DNA of 64,000 bases. It comes from Paguma larvata (lineage: Eukaryota; Chordata; Mammalia; Carnivora; Viverridae). The translations under genes and the position numbers were made by a program. The DNA is taken from contig CM057841.1 of the NCBI GenBank assembly GCA_030068075.1, forward strand, positions 49,083,030 to 49,147,029, read 5' to 3'. The notes beneath the pieces are model-generated. The model was not told the DNA's origin. It saw only the letters and a list, made by a program, of their open reading frames with translations, and searched no databases. Position 1 is the stretch's first letter; the number at the start of each line of letters is the position of its first letter. This document shows, in pieces, positions 48,835 through 60,300 of this stretch.

Positions 48835-49005
48835 TGTTTTAACTAATTTTAAGTGTACAATTCAGTGGCATGAAGTTCATTCTACAGTGTCATGCAACCA
48901 TCACTGTTACTCATTTCTAGAACTTTCTCATCCTCCCAAACAGAAACCCCCTACTCCCACTTTCCCAGCCCCTGGCAACCACCAACCAGCATTCTAACTT
49001 TGGTG
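48835..49005 (+). mobile_element. L1 3'UTR-like relic
   Basis: 'ttaagtgtacaattcagtgg' and 'tgcaaccatcactgttactc' are common in L1M 3' regions; the same wording starts before the nested SINE pair near 48470. Confidence 0.45.
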
Positions 49006-49007
49006 TT

Positions 49008-49055
49008 GCTCCTTCCTCCCTCCCTCCCTCCCTCCCTTCCTTCCTTCCTTCCTTT
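49008..49055. repeat. (TCCC)n(TTCC)n microsatellite
   Basis: About 48 bp of TCCC and TTCC repeats, adjoining the T-rich head of the next antisense SINE. Confidence 0.9.
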
Positions 49056-49256
49056 CACATTTATTTGTTTTTAAAAGACAGAGTGAGACAGAGCATGAGC
49101 AGAGGAGGGGCAGAGAGAGAGAGGGAGACACAGAATCCGAAGCAGGCTCCAGGCTCTGAGCTGTCAGTATGGAGCTCGACGCGGGGCACAAACCCATGAA
49201 CCGTAAGATCATGACCTGAGCAGACGCTTAATTGACTGAGCCCCCCAGGCGCCCCT
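49056..49256 (-). mobile_element. SINEC
   Basis: Antisense, near full-length: GA-rich part, 'gaagcaggctccaggctctg' and end 'ccccccaggcgcccc'. Confidence 0.9.
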
Positions 49257-51392
49257 TTTTTGTTTTTTAAGAACAGCTTACAAGGGGCAAATGTAATTGT
49301 CAAGTCCTAGTAAAATGCAAGCCACCCTGTGTGGGTTCCCACAGACACCAGACACGCTGGGGCCTGACACCCGGGGGCAGACACCAAGTGAGGCTGGGGA
49401 GGAGATGAAACCAAACAGAAAGCCGAATAAGGCCCCTTTGCACTCACTCAGGGATCCTGAGGCCCGGCCACAGCCATCTCCCCTCCCCCAGCAGGTAGGA
49501 AGGAGGCGGAGGGGAAGGGACTTGTCAAGGGCCTCCTGAATGGCCCCCTGAGCCAGGGAGAGCTACGGGCTCCCACCTCAGCTCCGAGGGCCCAGGCAGC
49601 TGGCCGCTGGTCTTCTAGGATGTTTGTGAACACCCTGAGAGCGGAGCCCCTTCCAGGAACGGGCCTGCATCCTCGGGGACTGTGACAAGTGGAATTTCAC
49701 TCTCCCCTGGAAACAGTCCCCAGGGCATTGTGTTTCCGAATCCAGGGATGAAGCCACCCGGCTGACTAGGATACATTCCCTAAATTATTAAAGAGCCCGA
49801 AAGAGCTGTTGCCACATTGAGGTCACCAGTGCAAGTCCCCAGAGCAGCAGGTAGGTTCTCGGCGAGGCAGGGGCGCCAGGCCCCCACCCCCATCAGCCGC
49901 TCCGCTGCTGGGAGGCCAAGGGTCTGCCCCAGGGGCGCTGGGACCGGCTCCCTGCGCCTAGGAGGGAGGCTGACCCTTGTGGAAACAGGAAGGAACTCAC
50001 GGCAGGGAGTGAGGTCAGCACTTGGGCAAGAACCCAGCTTCCCTGTCACCTTTGGCCTCGAGTGGCAGGGCAGGGCCAGGGCGGCGGTCCGGGTGCCAGG
50101 CTGGCTTGCCTTGCGGTCCTGCCTTTGAACTTCAGCACGGTATTTACACTCTAAGCACGTTTTCGTCCCCTCTGTCAGATGGGGCTTAATAACACAGCGA
50201 GGCCGCCCGCAGCTGCGGGGAGCCCCCCCCCATTTCATCCTATGCGGAAGCCCCCCGAGGGCTGTGCAGCGTGGTGGCCCAGTTCAAATGTCCTGGGAGG
50301 ACTGGGATATGGGGTACATCAGGGCCCCTGTGGCGCCCAATGCGGAAGCATCCGCTAAGCGCGGCTGTCAGAGTCCCTGGCTTGTCTCTCCACCCGCCAC
50401 CCCCCAGCTTTCTAGTTCTCCTGCTCCCCTGAGGCCGCAGTCGCCCCGCAAATCCTGGAGGAGGCTCTTGCGTTTACTGATGGGGCCCAGTGGAAGGGAG
50501 GCCAATAAAAATGCTGCCGGAGGCTGAGGAAGAAAAAAAAAAAAAACAGAATGTTGGAAGCTGGTACAAGTTTCGGCCTCCAGGATAACTTCTGGCAAGG
50601 GCGAGCTCTTTATACAAGGCCCTTGGGCTCAATGTTTGATGCGAGGAATGTCTGCTGGAAGGTTCCAGAAAGATAAGGCGCCATATCACCCGCATGACAG
50701 CCCTTCTGAGTGGGATGGAGGGATGCTTACGGACGGACATGCCAGGCTGGACCTGGAGACGCAGGGACAGACGCAGGTGGAGAAGTAGAATTGGGCTCTG
50801 CTCTCCCGGCCTGCCTGGGGCGGCACAGGCTTCCTGGAGGAGGCAGCGCTCAGACAGGAGCTTGAAGGATGAGCAAGAGTTTGTGGGGGGGCCTCTGTGG
50901 GCAGCAAAGCCGGTGTGGAGAGGGGCTCCCCTCCAGGGGCCAGCAGGCTGAGCCGCACCTGTTCCTGGGGAACAGACAAAGTAAGGTTTCTGAAAGCAGA
51001 GCCCCAGCGGGAAGGCCTGCATTCGAACCCCGCTCTGCTGTGTCCTAATGTCCCCCCTGGGCCAGTTGCCCCTCTTGAGACCTCAGCGTCTTCTTCTGGG
51101 CAATGGGGCAATTGCATGGGGGCTCAGAGAGAGTTTGGGGACACCTGGGTCCAGCCATTTGGGGGTCCACTTCTGTTTCTGTAGAGTGATGTGTCTGCCT
51201 CCCTTTTTTAACAACCTCTGAGTATTTTTAAGGCCCTGCGTCCTGCTGGACACCTGGACATGGGAGGAAGGGAGTCCTGCGTGACAGCCACCTATGCAAA
51301 AATATCGATGGGGTACCTAATATGTGCAAGACATTGTAGTCGTTATTTGCTAGAAGCAGAGCCTGAAACTGGAATTCTTTGAAAGTAGCTTT
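49257..51392. other. Intergenic, no feature recognised
   Basis: About 2.1 kb of unique-looking, GC-moderate sequence. Open frames are present but without codon, splice or family support. Confidence 0.5.
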
Positions 51393-51612
51393 TTTTTTTC
51401 CTTCCCAAAGATATTTTTCTTTTTTTAAATGTTTATTTATTTATATTCGAGAGAGAGAAAGAGAGAGAGAGAAGCAGAGAGAGAGAGAGAGAGAATCTCA
51501 AGCAGGCTCTGCACTGTCAGCCCAGACCCTGATGTGAGGCTCGAACTCATGAACCTTGAGATCATGACCTGAGCCCAAATCAAGAGTAGCTGACTGAGCC
51601 ACCCAGGTGTCC
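51393..51612 (-). mobile_element. SINEC
   Basis: Antisense with a long GA tract; 13-bp target duplication with one mismatch, TTGAAAGTAGCTT starting at 51379 and TTGAGAGTAGCTT at 51613-51625. Confidence 0.9.
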
Positions 51613-51625
51613 TTGAGAGTAGCTT

Positions 51626-53007
51626 CTTGAGAGAAGGGAAGTGGGCCCAAGGGAGTGGGGAGGGTCCAGCTCCAGCCTGGCCCCTGGGGAGCTCTAGAGA
51701 GACTTGCACCTCAGAACCGGTCCCACCTGGGGTAGGGGCTGCCCCATTAGGCTTCTTGTCAGTCACATACTGAGCACTGCCTGGCAGGGGGTGGGAGGAA
51801 CTCGGGCCAGGAGGTCCCATCTGCCAAGGACTTTTCCAGAGAAGCAGCCGCGGTGAGCCGGGAGCCGCCTCCCCCAGCATCTGGGCATGTCATCCTCCAC
51901 AGAGGAGAAGGGTCAACCAGTCCACAGTTCAACAGGTTCTTTTGCCCTCAGGGAGTCACTAGCTATAACCTTTGCCCCCTAGCCTCCTGGCAGCCCTCAA
52001 CTCGGGGTTCCACTCAGTGTCCCTGGACACTCCAGGGAGGGAAAGGCTCAGCCCAAGCTGTTCCCTGTCAGGAAGGAGCCCCCAGAAAAAGAAAGGGGCT
52101 TTGCCAAAGCACCACAGAGTTGGGGCCAGGACCCAGGTTTTCTGACTTCTAGTTCTTTCCCTGCCAGGGAGAAAGCCCACGTAAGCAGGACCCACCTGTA
52201 AGGAGGAGCCGAGTCTCCCTTTATAGGGGTGCCATGGGGGAAGGCTCCCTCCGGGTGAGCAGAAGCCGGATCCCTTCTGGGCGCGTTGGTTTAGACCGCT
52301 GAATAACCCAGAGCGCGGTGAGGCTGGGGAACAAGGACCCGGCAAGCCCTGGCCCAGCCGGCAGCCCGAGGGAGCCTCGCTGCCGTGACTCCGCTTGGAG
52401 AGGAGCCAGGGCAGCCCCCCGAGAACTCTGCGCATCGTGGGGTAGCGTTCTTGCTGCCAGCATCTCAGACTCTCGAGACGGATGTGCCTTCGGGTTGGTT
52501 TTAAGAGGTTTCCTTCCAGATAAACCCGTCACCCATCTCCAAGGAAGGAGGCTTCGGCAGCCCCGAGGCCGGGGGGTAGCCCTAGCCCGGCTCATCCCGG
52601 GGGGCCCGGGGTCTTGCTGGAGCTGGCAGTGAACCAGCTGGCCATCTGCATGCACGGAAGCCCGGGCCAGCTCCGCCCCTCCCGCTGCCCCAGCCTCACC
52701 GGCTCCCTCCTGTCCAAGGATGCACTGAACTAAGCAGTTGCCACCAGCCCAGTCAGCACCGCTTCCTAATTGTCAAGAGACACCCCCATCTTACAGACAG
52801 CAAAAGTGAGGCCGCAAGCAGCAGCCAAAATTAGAAAAGAAACAATGGTGCCGGCACGGATGCTTGGGGCCTGGACCGCAAATCTGGAATCCTATGTGCG
52901 GGTCTGAGGGTCCCCAGGTCAGGATGGTTGTGGTACACCCGGAGAACACACTGAGAGGGGCGGAAATGAGGAAGGGGGCAGGCAAGCCACTGAAAGGAGG
53001 GGGAAGG
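51626..53007. other. Intergenic, no feature recognised
   Basis: About 1.4 kb; an antisense MIR-like fragment near 52760-52810 ('catcttacagacagcaaaag') is the only repeat hint. Confidence 0.45.
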
Positions 53008-53105
53008 GCGCCTGGTTGGCTCAGTCAGTGGAGGGTGGGACTCGATCTCCAGGTTGTGGGTTCAAGTCCCACGTTGGGTGAAGAGATTACCTAAAAATAA
53101 AGCAT
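53008..53105 (+). mobile_element. Short older-type SINEC (cluster member 1)
   Basis: Head plus 'gggtgaagagattacctaaa' end. Confidence 0.85.
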
Positions 53106-53108
53106 TGC

Positions 53109-53312
53109 GGTGCCTGCGTGGTTCAGTCAGTTGAGCATCTGTCTCTGGCTCAGGTCATGATCCCAGGGTTGTGGGATCCAGCCCCGCATCAGGCTCCATG
53201 CTGAGTGCGGAAGCTGCTTAAGGTTCTCTTTCTCTTTCCCTCTGCCCCGCTGTCCTGCCTGCTCTTTCTAAAATTTAAAAAAAAAAAAGTCTTAAAAAAA
53301 ATAAATAAAACT
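53109..53312 (+). mobile_element. SINEC (cluster member 2)
   Basis: 'ggtgcctgcgtggttcagtc' head, body with 'atcaggctccatgctgag', A-rich tail. Confidence 0.87.
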
Positions 53313-53318
53313 CTAAGG

Positions 53319-53487
53319 GGTGCCTGGGTGGCTTAGTTAGGTGAGTGTCTGACTCTTGATCTCAGCTCAGGTCTTGATCTCAGGGTTGTGAGTTCAAGTC
53401 CCACATTGGGCTCCACGTTGGGCTCCACACTGGGCATGGAACCTACTTAAAAAATAATAATAAATGAAGCCTTTAAAAAAAAAAAGA
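53319..53487 (+). mobile_element. SINEC (cluster member 3) with internal triplication
   Basis: Head normal; the body repeats 'ttgggctcca(c)' three times near 53405-53440, then a short A-rich tail. Confidence 0.85.
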
Positions 53488-53644
53488 AGGGGAGCCTTAG
53501 TTTGGGAAGATAAAGACAGAGAGGGAGTGAGATCGGAGTCTGGGCAGCTGGGAATAATAGTTTAAGGCAAACTTGGACTTGTTTGCCAAACCTCAGAACT
53601 GCTGGGAAGGTGTGGGAGAAGGGTAGGAAAGCCTTACCTCAGGT

Positions 53645-53870
53645 TTTTTTTTTTGATGTTTATTTATTTTTGAGACAGAGAGAGAGAGAGAGAGATAGAG
53701 AATGAGCGTGGGAGGAGGGCGGTGGCGGGGAGAGAAAAAGGAAAAGACAAGGAATCTGAAGCTCCAGACTCTGAACTGCACAGAGCCTGATGCAGGGCTT
53801 GAACTCACAAACCATGAGATCATGACCTGAGCCCAAGTCAGACGCTTAACCAACTGAGCTGCCCAGGTAC
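53645..53870 (-). mobile_element. SINEC (cluster member 4)
   Basis: Antisense full-length copy, with a (GA)n stretch and the end 'ccaactgagctgcccaggta'. Confidence 0.9.
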
Positions 53871-53889
53871 TGTCCCCCCATTCCCCCCC

Positions 53890-53995
53890 CCCACATTTTT
53901 TAACTAAGTCCTACACTCAACAGGGGGCTCGAACTCATGACCCTGAGATCAAGAGTCACATGCTCTACCAACTGAGCCAGCTGGGCACTCCTTAA
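53890..53995 (-). mobile_element. Short older-type SINEC (cluster member 5)
   Basis: Antisense 'aactcatgaccctgagatca' then 'ctaccaactgagccagctgg'. Confidence 0.85.
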
Positions 53996-54007
53996 AGGCC
54001 CACCTCT

Positions 54008-54228
54008 TTTTTAAAAAATTTTTTTAAAGTTTATTTTATTTATTTTGAGAAAAAGAGAGAGAACAAGTGGGGGAGAGGCAGAGGGAAGAAGATACAGAGT
54101 CCCAAGCAGGCTCCGTGCCATCAGCTCAGAGCCAAGATGCAGGGCTTGAACTCACAAACCATGAGACCATGACCTGAGCTGAGATCACGAGTCGGACCCC
54201 TTACCAGCTGTACCACTCAGGAGCCCCA
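54008..54228 (-). mobile_element. SINEC (cluster member 6)
   Basis: Antisense copy with diverged head 'taccactcaggagcccc'. Confidence 0.87.
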
Positions 54229-54350
54229 AGGCCCTGCCTCTGAACTGCACAAAACTCACTTGCCCTGAGAGGCGAGAAGCTAACTAGATTCAGAAAATGT
54301 TTCGAGCAACTCACAGATGAACGTGCCACAAAGCTAGGTTCGTGATGAAT

Positions 54351-54745
54351 CAAGTCCTGAGGCATATTCCTGCCGTGTTAGCCGGGTTCTCCGGAGCAGC
54401 AGGAGCAATAGGGGACAGAGAGGCTGTGAAGTCCCACGTTCGGCCCTCTGTGGGCTGGAGACCCAGGAGAGCTGACCGGGCGTGTCTCAGTCCAAGTCCA
54501 AAGCCTCCAAGAATCAGGAGCACTGATGGATGGGAGAAGGCTGTCTGAGCTCAAGGAGAGAGCAAATTAGGTTCCTCCATCCTTTGTTCCATCCAGGCCC
54601 TCCGTGGATTGGATGATGCCCACCCACACTGGTGACAGTCTACCTTTTCAATCGCTAATCTCTTCCAGAAAAGCCCTTATAGACATGTACTACCAGCTAC
54701 CTTGGCATCCTTTAGCCCAGTCTAGTTGACACATACAATTAGCGT
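54351..54745 (+). mobile_element. Mammal-wide interspersed repeat, family not named
   Basis: 'gccgggttctccggagcagc' at one end and 'tagttgacacatacaatta' at the other recall a widespread mammalian repeat; no open frame. Confidence 0.45.
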
Positions 54746-55019
54746 CTTCCAGAGACAGAGCTGGGCTGGGTGGTACCACAGAAGCTTCTGGCACTCAGGC
54801 ATGATCTAGTCTAGTCTTCTCCATGCACGGCCATTTTTCTCCTAGTTCCAGACACGTCTCTCGCAAAGCCCTGGGCTCCATGCTCAGAGACAGGCAGGCA
54901 GGCAGGGTGCTTTGCGGAATCTTATCTTCTGAGGGTTTACACAGGAGGAGAGGAGCACAACCACTTTGCTGGAGGGAGGAGAGAGACCTTTCTGGAAGGT
55001 AACAGGACATCGCGTTTCA

Positions 55020-55650
55020 AGGCTGTGAAAATGTGTGTCCTCCCTGATATGACAATTCCACTTGTAGAAGTGATGGAGAAATAACCAAGGAGGCAGATCA
55101 AGATCTGAGGGTGAGGCAGGGCATCGCGGCAGTATTCACAACAACAGAAACCTCGGTGACCAACAGTGGAAGACCAGCATTAATAAATTACAGTATAACC
55201 ACGTAATGGCATACTATTCAGCCGTTGAAATCGTTTTCTCAAAGAATGTTTGAGTCAAGGGGGAAACGCTCATGGCATATACCACAGGTTAAACAAAGGA
55301 GAGGGGCGCCTGAGTGGCTCAGTCGGTTAGGCGTCCGACTTCGGCTCAGGTCATGATCTCACGGTCTGTGAGTTCGAGCCCCGCGTCAGGCTCTATGCTG
55401 ATGTCTCAGAGCCTGGAGCCTGCTTCAGATTCTGTATCTCCCTCTCCCTCTGCCCCTCCCCTGCTCACGCTCTGCCTCTGTCTCTCAAAAATAAATAAAC
55501 GTTAAAAAAAATTAAAAAAAAAAAAAAGAAAACAAAGGAGATACGAAACTGCATGTAGCGGTTCAATCCAAAAGAACCCTGTGATGATGGGAATGTTGGG
55601 TGCCCACACTGTCCAGTGTTGTAGCCACTAGTCACAAGTGACTACTAAGC
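55020..55650 (+). mobile_element. Old L1 3' fragment split by a SINE
   Basis: 'cataccactattcagcc'-type L1 wording ('gcatactattcagccgttga') before and 'gatacgaaactgcatgtagc' after the SINE. Confidence 0.55.
55303..55529 (+). mobile_element. SINEC, young-looking copy
   Basis: Near-consensus sequence with a long A-rich tail and an identical 12-bp target duplication AAACAAAGGAGA at 55291-55302 and 55530-55541. Confidence 0.95.
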
Positions 55651-55732
55651 ACTTGAAATCTTTGGTTAGTGTGCCTGAGACACTGAATTTTGAATTTTTT
55701 TTTTTTGAATTCTAATGAATTTAAAGTTTAAA

Positions 55733-55835
55733 TTTAGGGACACTTGGCTGGTTCAGTCATAAAGCATGCAACTCTTGATCTTGGGGTTGGGAGTTCAAGC
55801 CTCACTTTGGGCGTGAATTCTACTAAATTTTTTTT
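55733..55835 (+). mobile_element. Short older-type SINEC, diverged
   Basis: 'ggacacttggctggttcagt' head and 'tttgggcgtgaattctacta' end. Confidence 0.75.
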
Positions 55836-55837
55836 CA

Positions 55838-56062
55838 TTTTATTTATTTTTAATTTTTAAAAAAATGTTTCTTTATTTTTGAGAGAGAGAAAGAGTGTGT
55901 GAGCAGGGGAAGGGCAGAGAGAGAGTGAGACACAGAATCCAAGCAGGCTCCAGGCTCTGTGCTATAGGCACACAGCCCGACGTGGGGCTTGAACTCATGA
56001 ACTCACATCGTGACCTGAGCTGAAGTCAGATGCTCAACTGACTGAGCCCCCCAGGTGCCCCT
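55838..56062 (-). mobile_element. SINEC
   Basis: Antisense full-length copy ending 'ccccccaggtgcccc'. Confidence 0.9.
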
Positions 56063-56894
56063 ATTTACAACTAGCCACGTGTGGTCAGTAGGTTCTGTGT
56101 TAAGCTGCACAGGTGTAGTATAATTCCAACTGCCTTAAGATATTTAAAAAATGAGAAAGTGTCTCAAAGTATCCCAAATCGTCGATAGCGGTTTTCTCTG
56201 TTAGGAAGATAATAAGAGATTTAAATTCTGTTCGATTTCTCTGCTTTCAACTTTTCCAACGATGAGCAGTTTGCTTCTATGATCAGAAGGGAGAAGAGAG
56301 AGGAAAGAGCCAGCTGCAAGCAATGCTCACATCACAGGAAGGCCCGCGTGGGCTGGGCTGGTGGGAGCTGGGGTCATCTGTCTCTCGCGGGGCTCGTTTT
56401 GACAGGAGTGTCGTGCCTCTGGTGGCTTGGGTCTCCTCCTAGCTGCAGGGCAACCTGGCTGACACACGACACACTCGGCTTGGCTGGTGTGGGCGTGTGT
56501 GTGTGCACACTTGGGCCCCGCCTGTCTGGCGCCGACCTGGCAGCTGAGCGGTGACTCTTCAGCTGTGTTTATTGGGACTTGCGCGGAATTCTCGTTTGAA
56601 TTTCTCGCTCGCTTCCCCAGGCCTTACTTCGGCTGCTTTTCCAAGTTGCTGATATCTTTACGGGGCTTCCTGCTAAGCTCTTCGCTGGGCTTCCAAAGAC
56701 TTTTCGAAGCTGGAGAAAGTTCCTGCAGATGGGTCTCAGCGGACGGCAGGGAAGAAACCTGGGCTTACTCATTACGGTTTGCTGAGGCATCAGGAATTTA
56801 GGAGTTTGAATTATTTGAAGTGGCAGGAATAAAGGAAGATGGAATTCCTAAATGCATAGCTGGAGGCTTTTTATTTTTAATAAGCGGGGAGGCA

Positions 56895-57000
56895 AGGAGC
56901 AGAGGTTCTCAAACTTCAGAGGGAATAAGCATCACCTGACTGCTTGTCAGAAATGCAGATTCCTCGTGTTCACTCCCTGGGATTAGTTAATCCTTCGCTT
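56895..57000. mobile_element. MER5-like DNA transposon relic
   Basis: 'gaggttctcaaacttcagag' and 'aagcatcacctgactgcttg' then 'agaaatgcagattcc' follow the MER5 pattern. Confidence 0.55.
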
Positions 57001-57329
57001 TACAGATGCGGAAATGGGGGCAGGGGAGGCAGGCGGCCAAGCTATGTGCCCTGTGCAGGTCACTCTCCGATGGGGGTGTCTCACTAGCTTACGCTGCCCC
57101 TGGGTCACCTGTGGCCGATGTTTGGTGTTAATAGACAAAAACGGGTTCTAACGAATTTTCTAACACCACAGTTCAATTCATTTCTGTCACTAACTATCCA
57201 GAGTTAGTGCCGACCCCCTGGTTCCGCACAGGTGAAGGGTTCAGTTACACAAGACGGCCCCCACTTGAGACGCCCCTGCCCAGCCCACAACTCCGCCAAC
57301 AGGGGATAACTGGCTAGAACTCACCGACT

Positions 57330-57790
57330 CAGGAAGGTGCTCTATTTATTGTAACAGTCTGTTATAAAGGATACAAGTGAAACGGATGGAGGTGGTCCAA
57401 AAGGGTACTGCCCGCGAGCCTGTGTGCCTGTTGGATTGGCGTGCTCCCTACTCCCAGGACGTGGGTGTGTGCCCCAACTCCGAAGCTCCCCAGGCTTTGT
57501 GGTCGAGGCATTTTTATCCAGGTCGCATAACATGGGCACAAGCGATTAATAAATCACTGGTCTGACTGGACTCCCATCTCTGGCCTCTCCTCCCTCCCCA
57601 GAGGTCCGGAGATGCGGCTGAAAGCTTTAGCCCTCCCGCTCCAGGGGTGGTTTTGCTGGTGACCAGTCCCCATGCTGAAGCTGTCTAGGGAATCTCATTA
57701 GGATACAAATTCCAAGGCCTTTAGGAACCCAGAACTGCACAAAAACCAAATATTTATTATTTTTTTTATTATACCACATGGGGTACTTGC
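57330..57790 (+). mobile_element. Degraded endogenous retrovirus LTR (ERVL-like)
   Basis: 'ttataaaggatacaagtgaa', 'gctgaagctgtctagggaat', 'ctcattaggatacaaattcc' and 'accaaatatttattatt' appear in the order of an old mammalian LTR. It is non-coding and broken. The exact family is uncertain. Confidence 0.5.
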
Positions 57791-57852
57791 AGTTTTGTGG
57801 AAAACATCACTTGCAAAGACAAAAGAGGCCTGTGCAATGCTGCTTATCCTCC

Positions 57853-58052
57853 TCACCTCCAGCTGTCCACAGCAGTCTTAAGGGCACACACGGGCCATAC
57901 CAGACGCTGTTGGTATAGGAGGCCTGGGGGTATGTGCCTGGGAGTGAGCAGAATGCCCTCCTTGTGTCTCAGGACCCCATCCTCAAATTCAAAGTGCCCA
58001 TAACGGAGCTCCACGGCAGAGCCGTGACAGAACCGTGAGGTCCGGGGTCCAG
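57853..58052 (-). other. Candidate terminal coding exon of unknown gene, low support
   Basis: On the minus strand an acceptor-like tract (ttgtctttag) precedes 66 open codons that end TGA at 57855-57853. The translation (FCHGSAVELRYGHFEFEDG and so on) has balanced composition, and AATAAA occurs at 57770-57765 and 57758-57753. I do not recognise the protein, it is not the CFDP1 C-terminus, and the AATAAA motifs fall in an LTR relic. Could be chance. Confidence 0.15.
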
Positions 58053-58979
58053 CTAAAGACAACAGGAGAGATGAGGTAATCTTGATGAAGCGGCCAGAAT
58101 ACGGCGGGCCAACCCTGCCCCAGACTCAGGGCCCCAGCGAGCTTCCAGACTTAAAAAATGTCTTCCATTTGTCAGTCCTGGTACCTCAAACACACACAGG
58201 CTTGGGTTATGATGATGCAAAGACGTCGGGTGGAAGAGGCACAGCCAAAGAGAGCTGGGCAGCAATGGCCCACCCCCTGAGGAGCCTGGCCACGCCTCCC
58301 ACGGCAGGCACCCACAGCACCCCCATGTCACAGTTGTGCCCCAAGGGCCTTAGGACAGCTCAGGACGCTGGGCAGAGTTTGAAGATGGGCAGCCTCATAC
58401 CTTCTACTAAAAAAACCCACACCCTCTGTAATTCATTTTAGTGTCTTCAAATTTTAAGCTCCTTTATCTGGGTCAGGAACCATTTATTTGCAGCTAACAA
58501 GTCAAGGCCTGCTGCGGCGTCTTTCTGACATATCCCTGTTTGTATCCTGTCTGTGTGCATCTGTCAAGGCCATGTGAGCACGGGGAAGGCTGACTCAGCC
58601 TTCCTCCAACCACCGGTGCGCTGGGGGAGAGCACAGTCCAAGCACAGACCCCTCAGCAACCCTAGCCGCCCGGCCTGCTTCTTGGAGAAAGGGAATTGGG
58701 GGGCAGCAGGTAGTTCGCCTGAGTCACTCATCTCCTGGCGAGAGGTTCCAGGAGCTGTCTGGGAAGATCGTTCTGGAATGCCTGCTGGCCCGGGAAGGGA
58801 TGCGAGCTCATCAGCAGGGCAACCCCTGCCTCCCTGAGCTGCCCATCCCTTAGCTCTCTGTAAAACGGACCAGGTGATGCAAGTTTAAATGTGAGCTTGT
58901 CTATTTAAAAACAAAAGTTGTCTTGAAATACTTGAGAAAATAAAGGTATCATGAATAATGTTAAGAAAGGTCTGTGTCC

Positions 58980-59100
58980 TCACCTCCCAGTTCAAGATAT
59001 AAAACCGTATCTGTAAATGAAGCTCCTTTTCTTTCTCTGATCATATAACCTCCGCGATCCCGTGAGAGGTAACCGCTATGCCGAGTTTAGTGTTTATCAC
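58980..59100 (+). mobile_element. L1 3'UTR-like relic
   Basis: 'cctccgcgatcccgtgagag' then 'gtaaccgctatgccgagttt' resembles old L1 3' sequence; continues after the AT repeat. Confidence 0.4.
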
Positions 59101-59104
59101 CCAT

Positions 59105-59165
59105 TCATTATATATAATTATATGTATATGTATGCCATATATATAATTATATACTTTATATATTC
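59105..59165. repeat. AT-rich TATA repeat
   Basis: About 60 bp of TATATA/ATTATA units. Confidence 0.85.
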
Positions 59166-59214
59166 TGAACCAAGGTATAATATCTTTTGCAAGTTAAAAT
59201 ATGCTTTTGAGGTG

Positions 59215-59610
59215 AGATTCACCTAACATAAACCCAACCAACTGAAAGTGTACAATTCAGTGACATTTAGTGCCTTTGCAGGCTTTGGGCAACCATCACA
59301 CGTTCACGTGTTTGAACCTGTGTAACTGGGATCATATATCGGGACTTCTGCTGGTTGCTTTTTGTATCAGTGCTGCCTGCGAGGCGCATCTGGGCCGAGG
59401 CGTGCGGCTCTCTGCTGCACGATATTCCACTGCGTGACTATTTCACAACTGATCCTTTCTCCCGATGGGTACCGGGTGGCTTCCAGGTTTTCACGATCAC
59501 CAACAAGCCTGCCTCCCCGTGCTGCTTCTGCAGGATCTCAGCCCAGGAGCAAAGCTGCTACGTCATGGGCTGAGAGCAGCTCCAGATTAGACATCGCCAG
59601 AGTGTTCCTC
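59215..59610 (+). mobile_element. L1 3'UTR-like relic
   Basis: 'gaaagtgtacaattcagtga' and 'ttccactgcgtgactatttc' and 'gatgggtaccgggtggcttc' are typical of old L1 3' regions. Confidence 0.5.
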
Positions 59611-59699
59611 AAAGTGCTAATTTATACTCCCGTAAGCCTGGCCATCTTGGGGAGCTGGGGGCCAGGTGTACGATGTGATTATAGTAACTCAGCGCGTGG

Positions 59700-59850
59700 A
59701 TAGGGTACTTCATTCCACACAGCGCTGTGAGGGAGGCAGAGCAGGATATTCACCATTCTCAGCATCCTTCTGAACGAGGGGTCTGAGACTCAGACGGACC
59801 CCACCGGGGTCACGGCACAGCGCTCAGATTGCAGGTCAGAGGCAGGACAA
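59700..59850 (-). mobile_element. MIR-like fragment
   Basis: 'ctgaacgaggggtctgagac' then 'caccggggtcacggcacagc' follows the antisense MIR order. Confidence 0.4.
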
Positions 59851-60091
59851 ACAACCCCGGTGGGTTAGACTGGGGTGGTGCTCTCCTTATGCAATATTAA
59901 TTTCTTCCTGTCCCCTCCCCCTCGCAGTCACCTTATCCCTTTCGTAAGCACAGATCACAGTTTTACCCCGTCAGCTTTCTGAGGGAATGACACAATGAAA
60001 GCTCACTGGCAGGCCACCGAGAGGAGACCCTACCAGAGGGTCTCTGTGGTTTGGGCCATCCCAGGCAGCAGGGAAGCAGAGCGGAATCCGC

Positions 60092-60300
60092 TGGAGTGCC
60101 TGGGTGGCTTTGTTGGTTAAGTGTCTGACTCTGGACTTCGGCTCAGGTCACGATCTCACTGTGAGATCGAGCCCCACATCAGGCTCTGCGCTGAGGACAG
60201 GGACCCTGCTTGGGATTTTCTATCTCTGCCCCTCCCCTGCTCTTGTACTCTCTCTTTCTCTCTCAAAATAAATAAAGAAAAACTTTAATAAATAAGTAAC
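60092..60300 (+). mobile_element. SINEC
   Basis: Head 'gtgcctgggtggctttgttg', body shortened after 'gcgctgagga', CT-rich and A-rich end. Confidence 0.88.
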
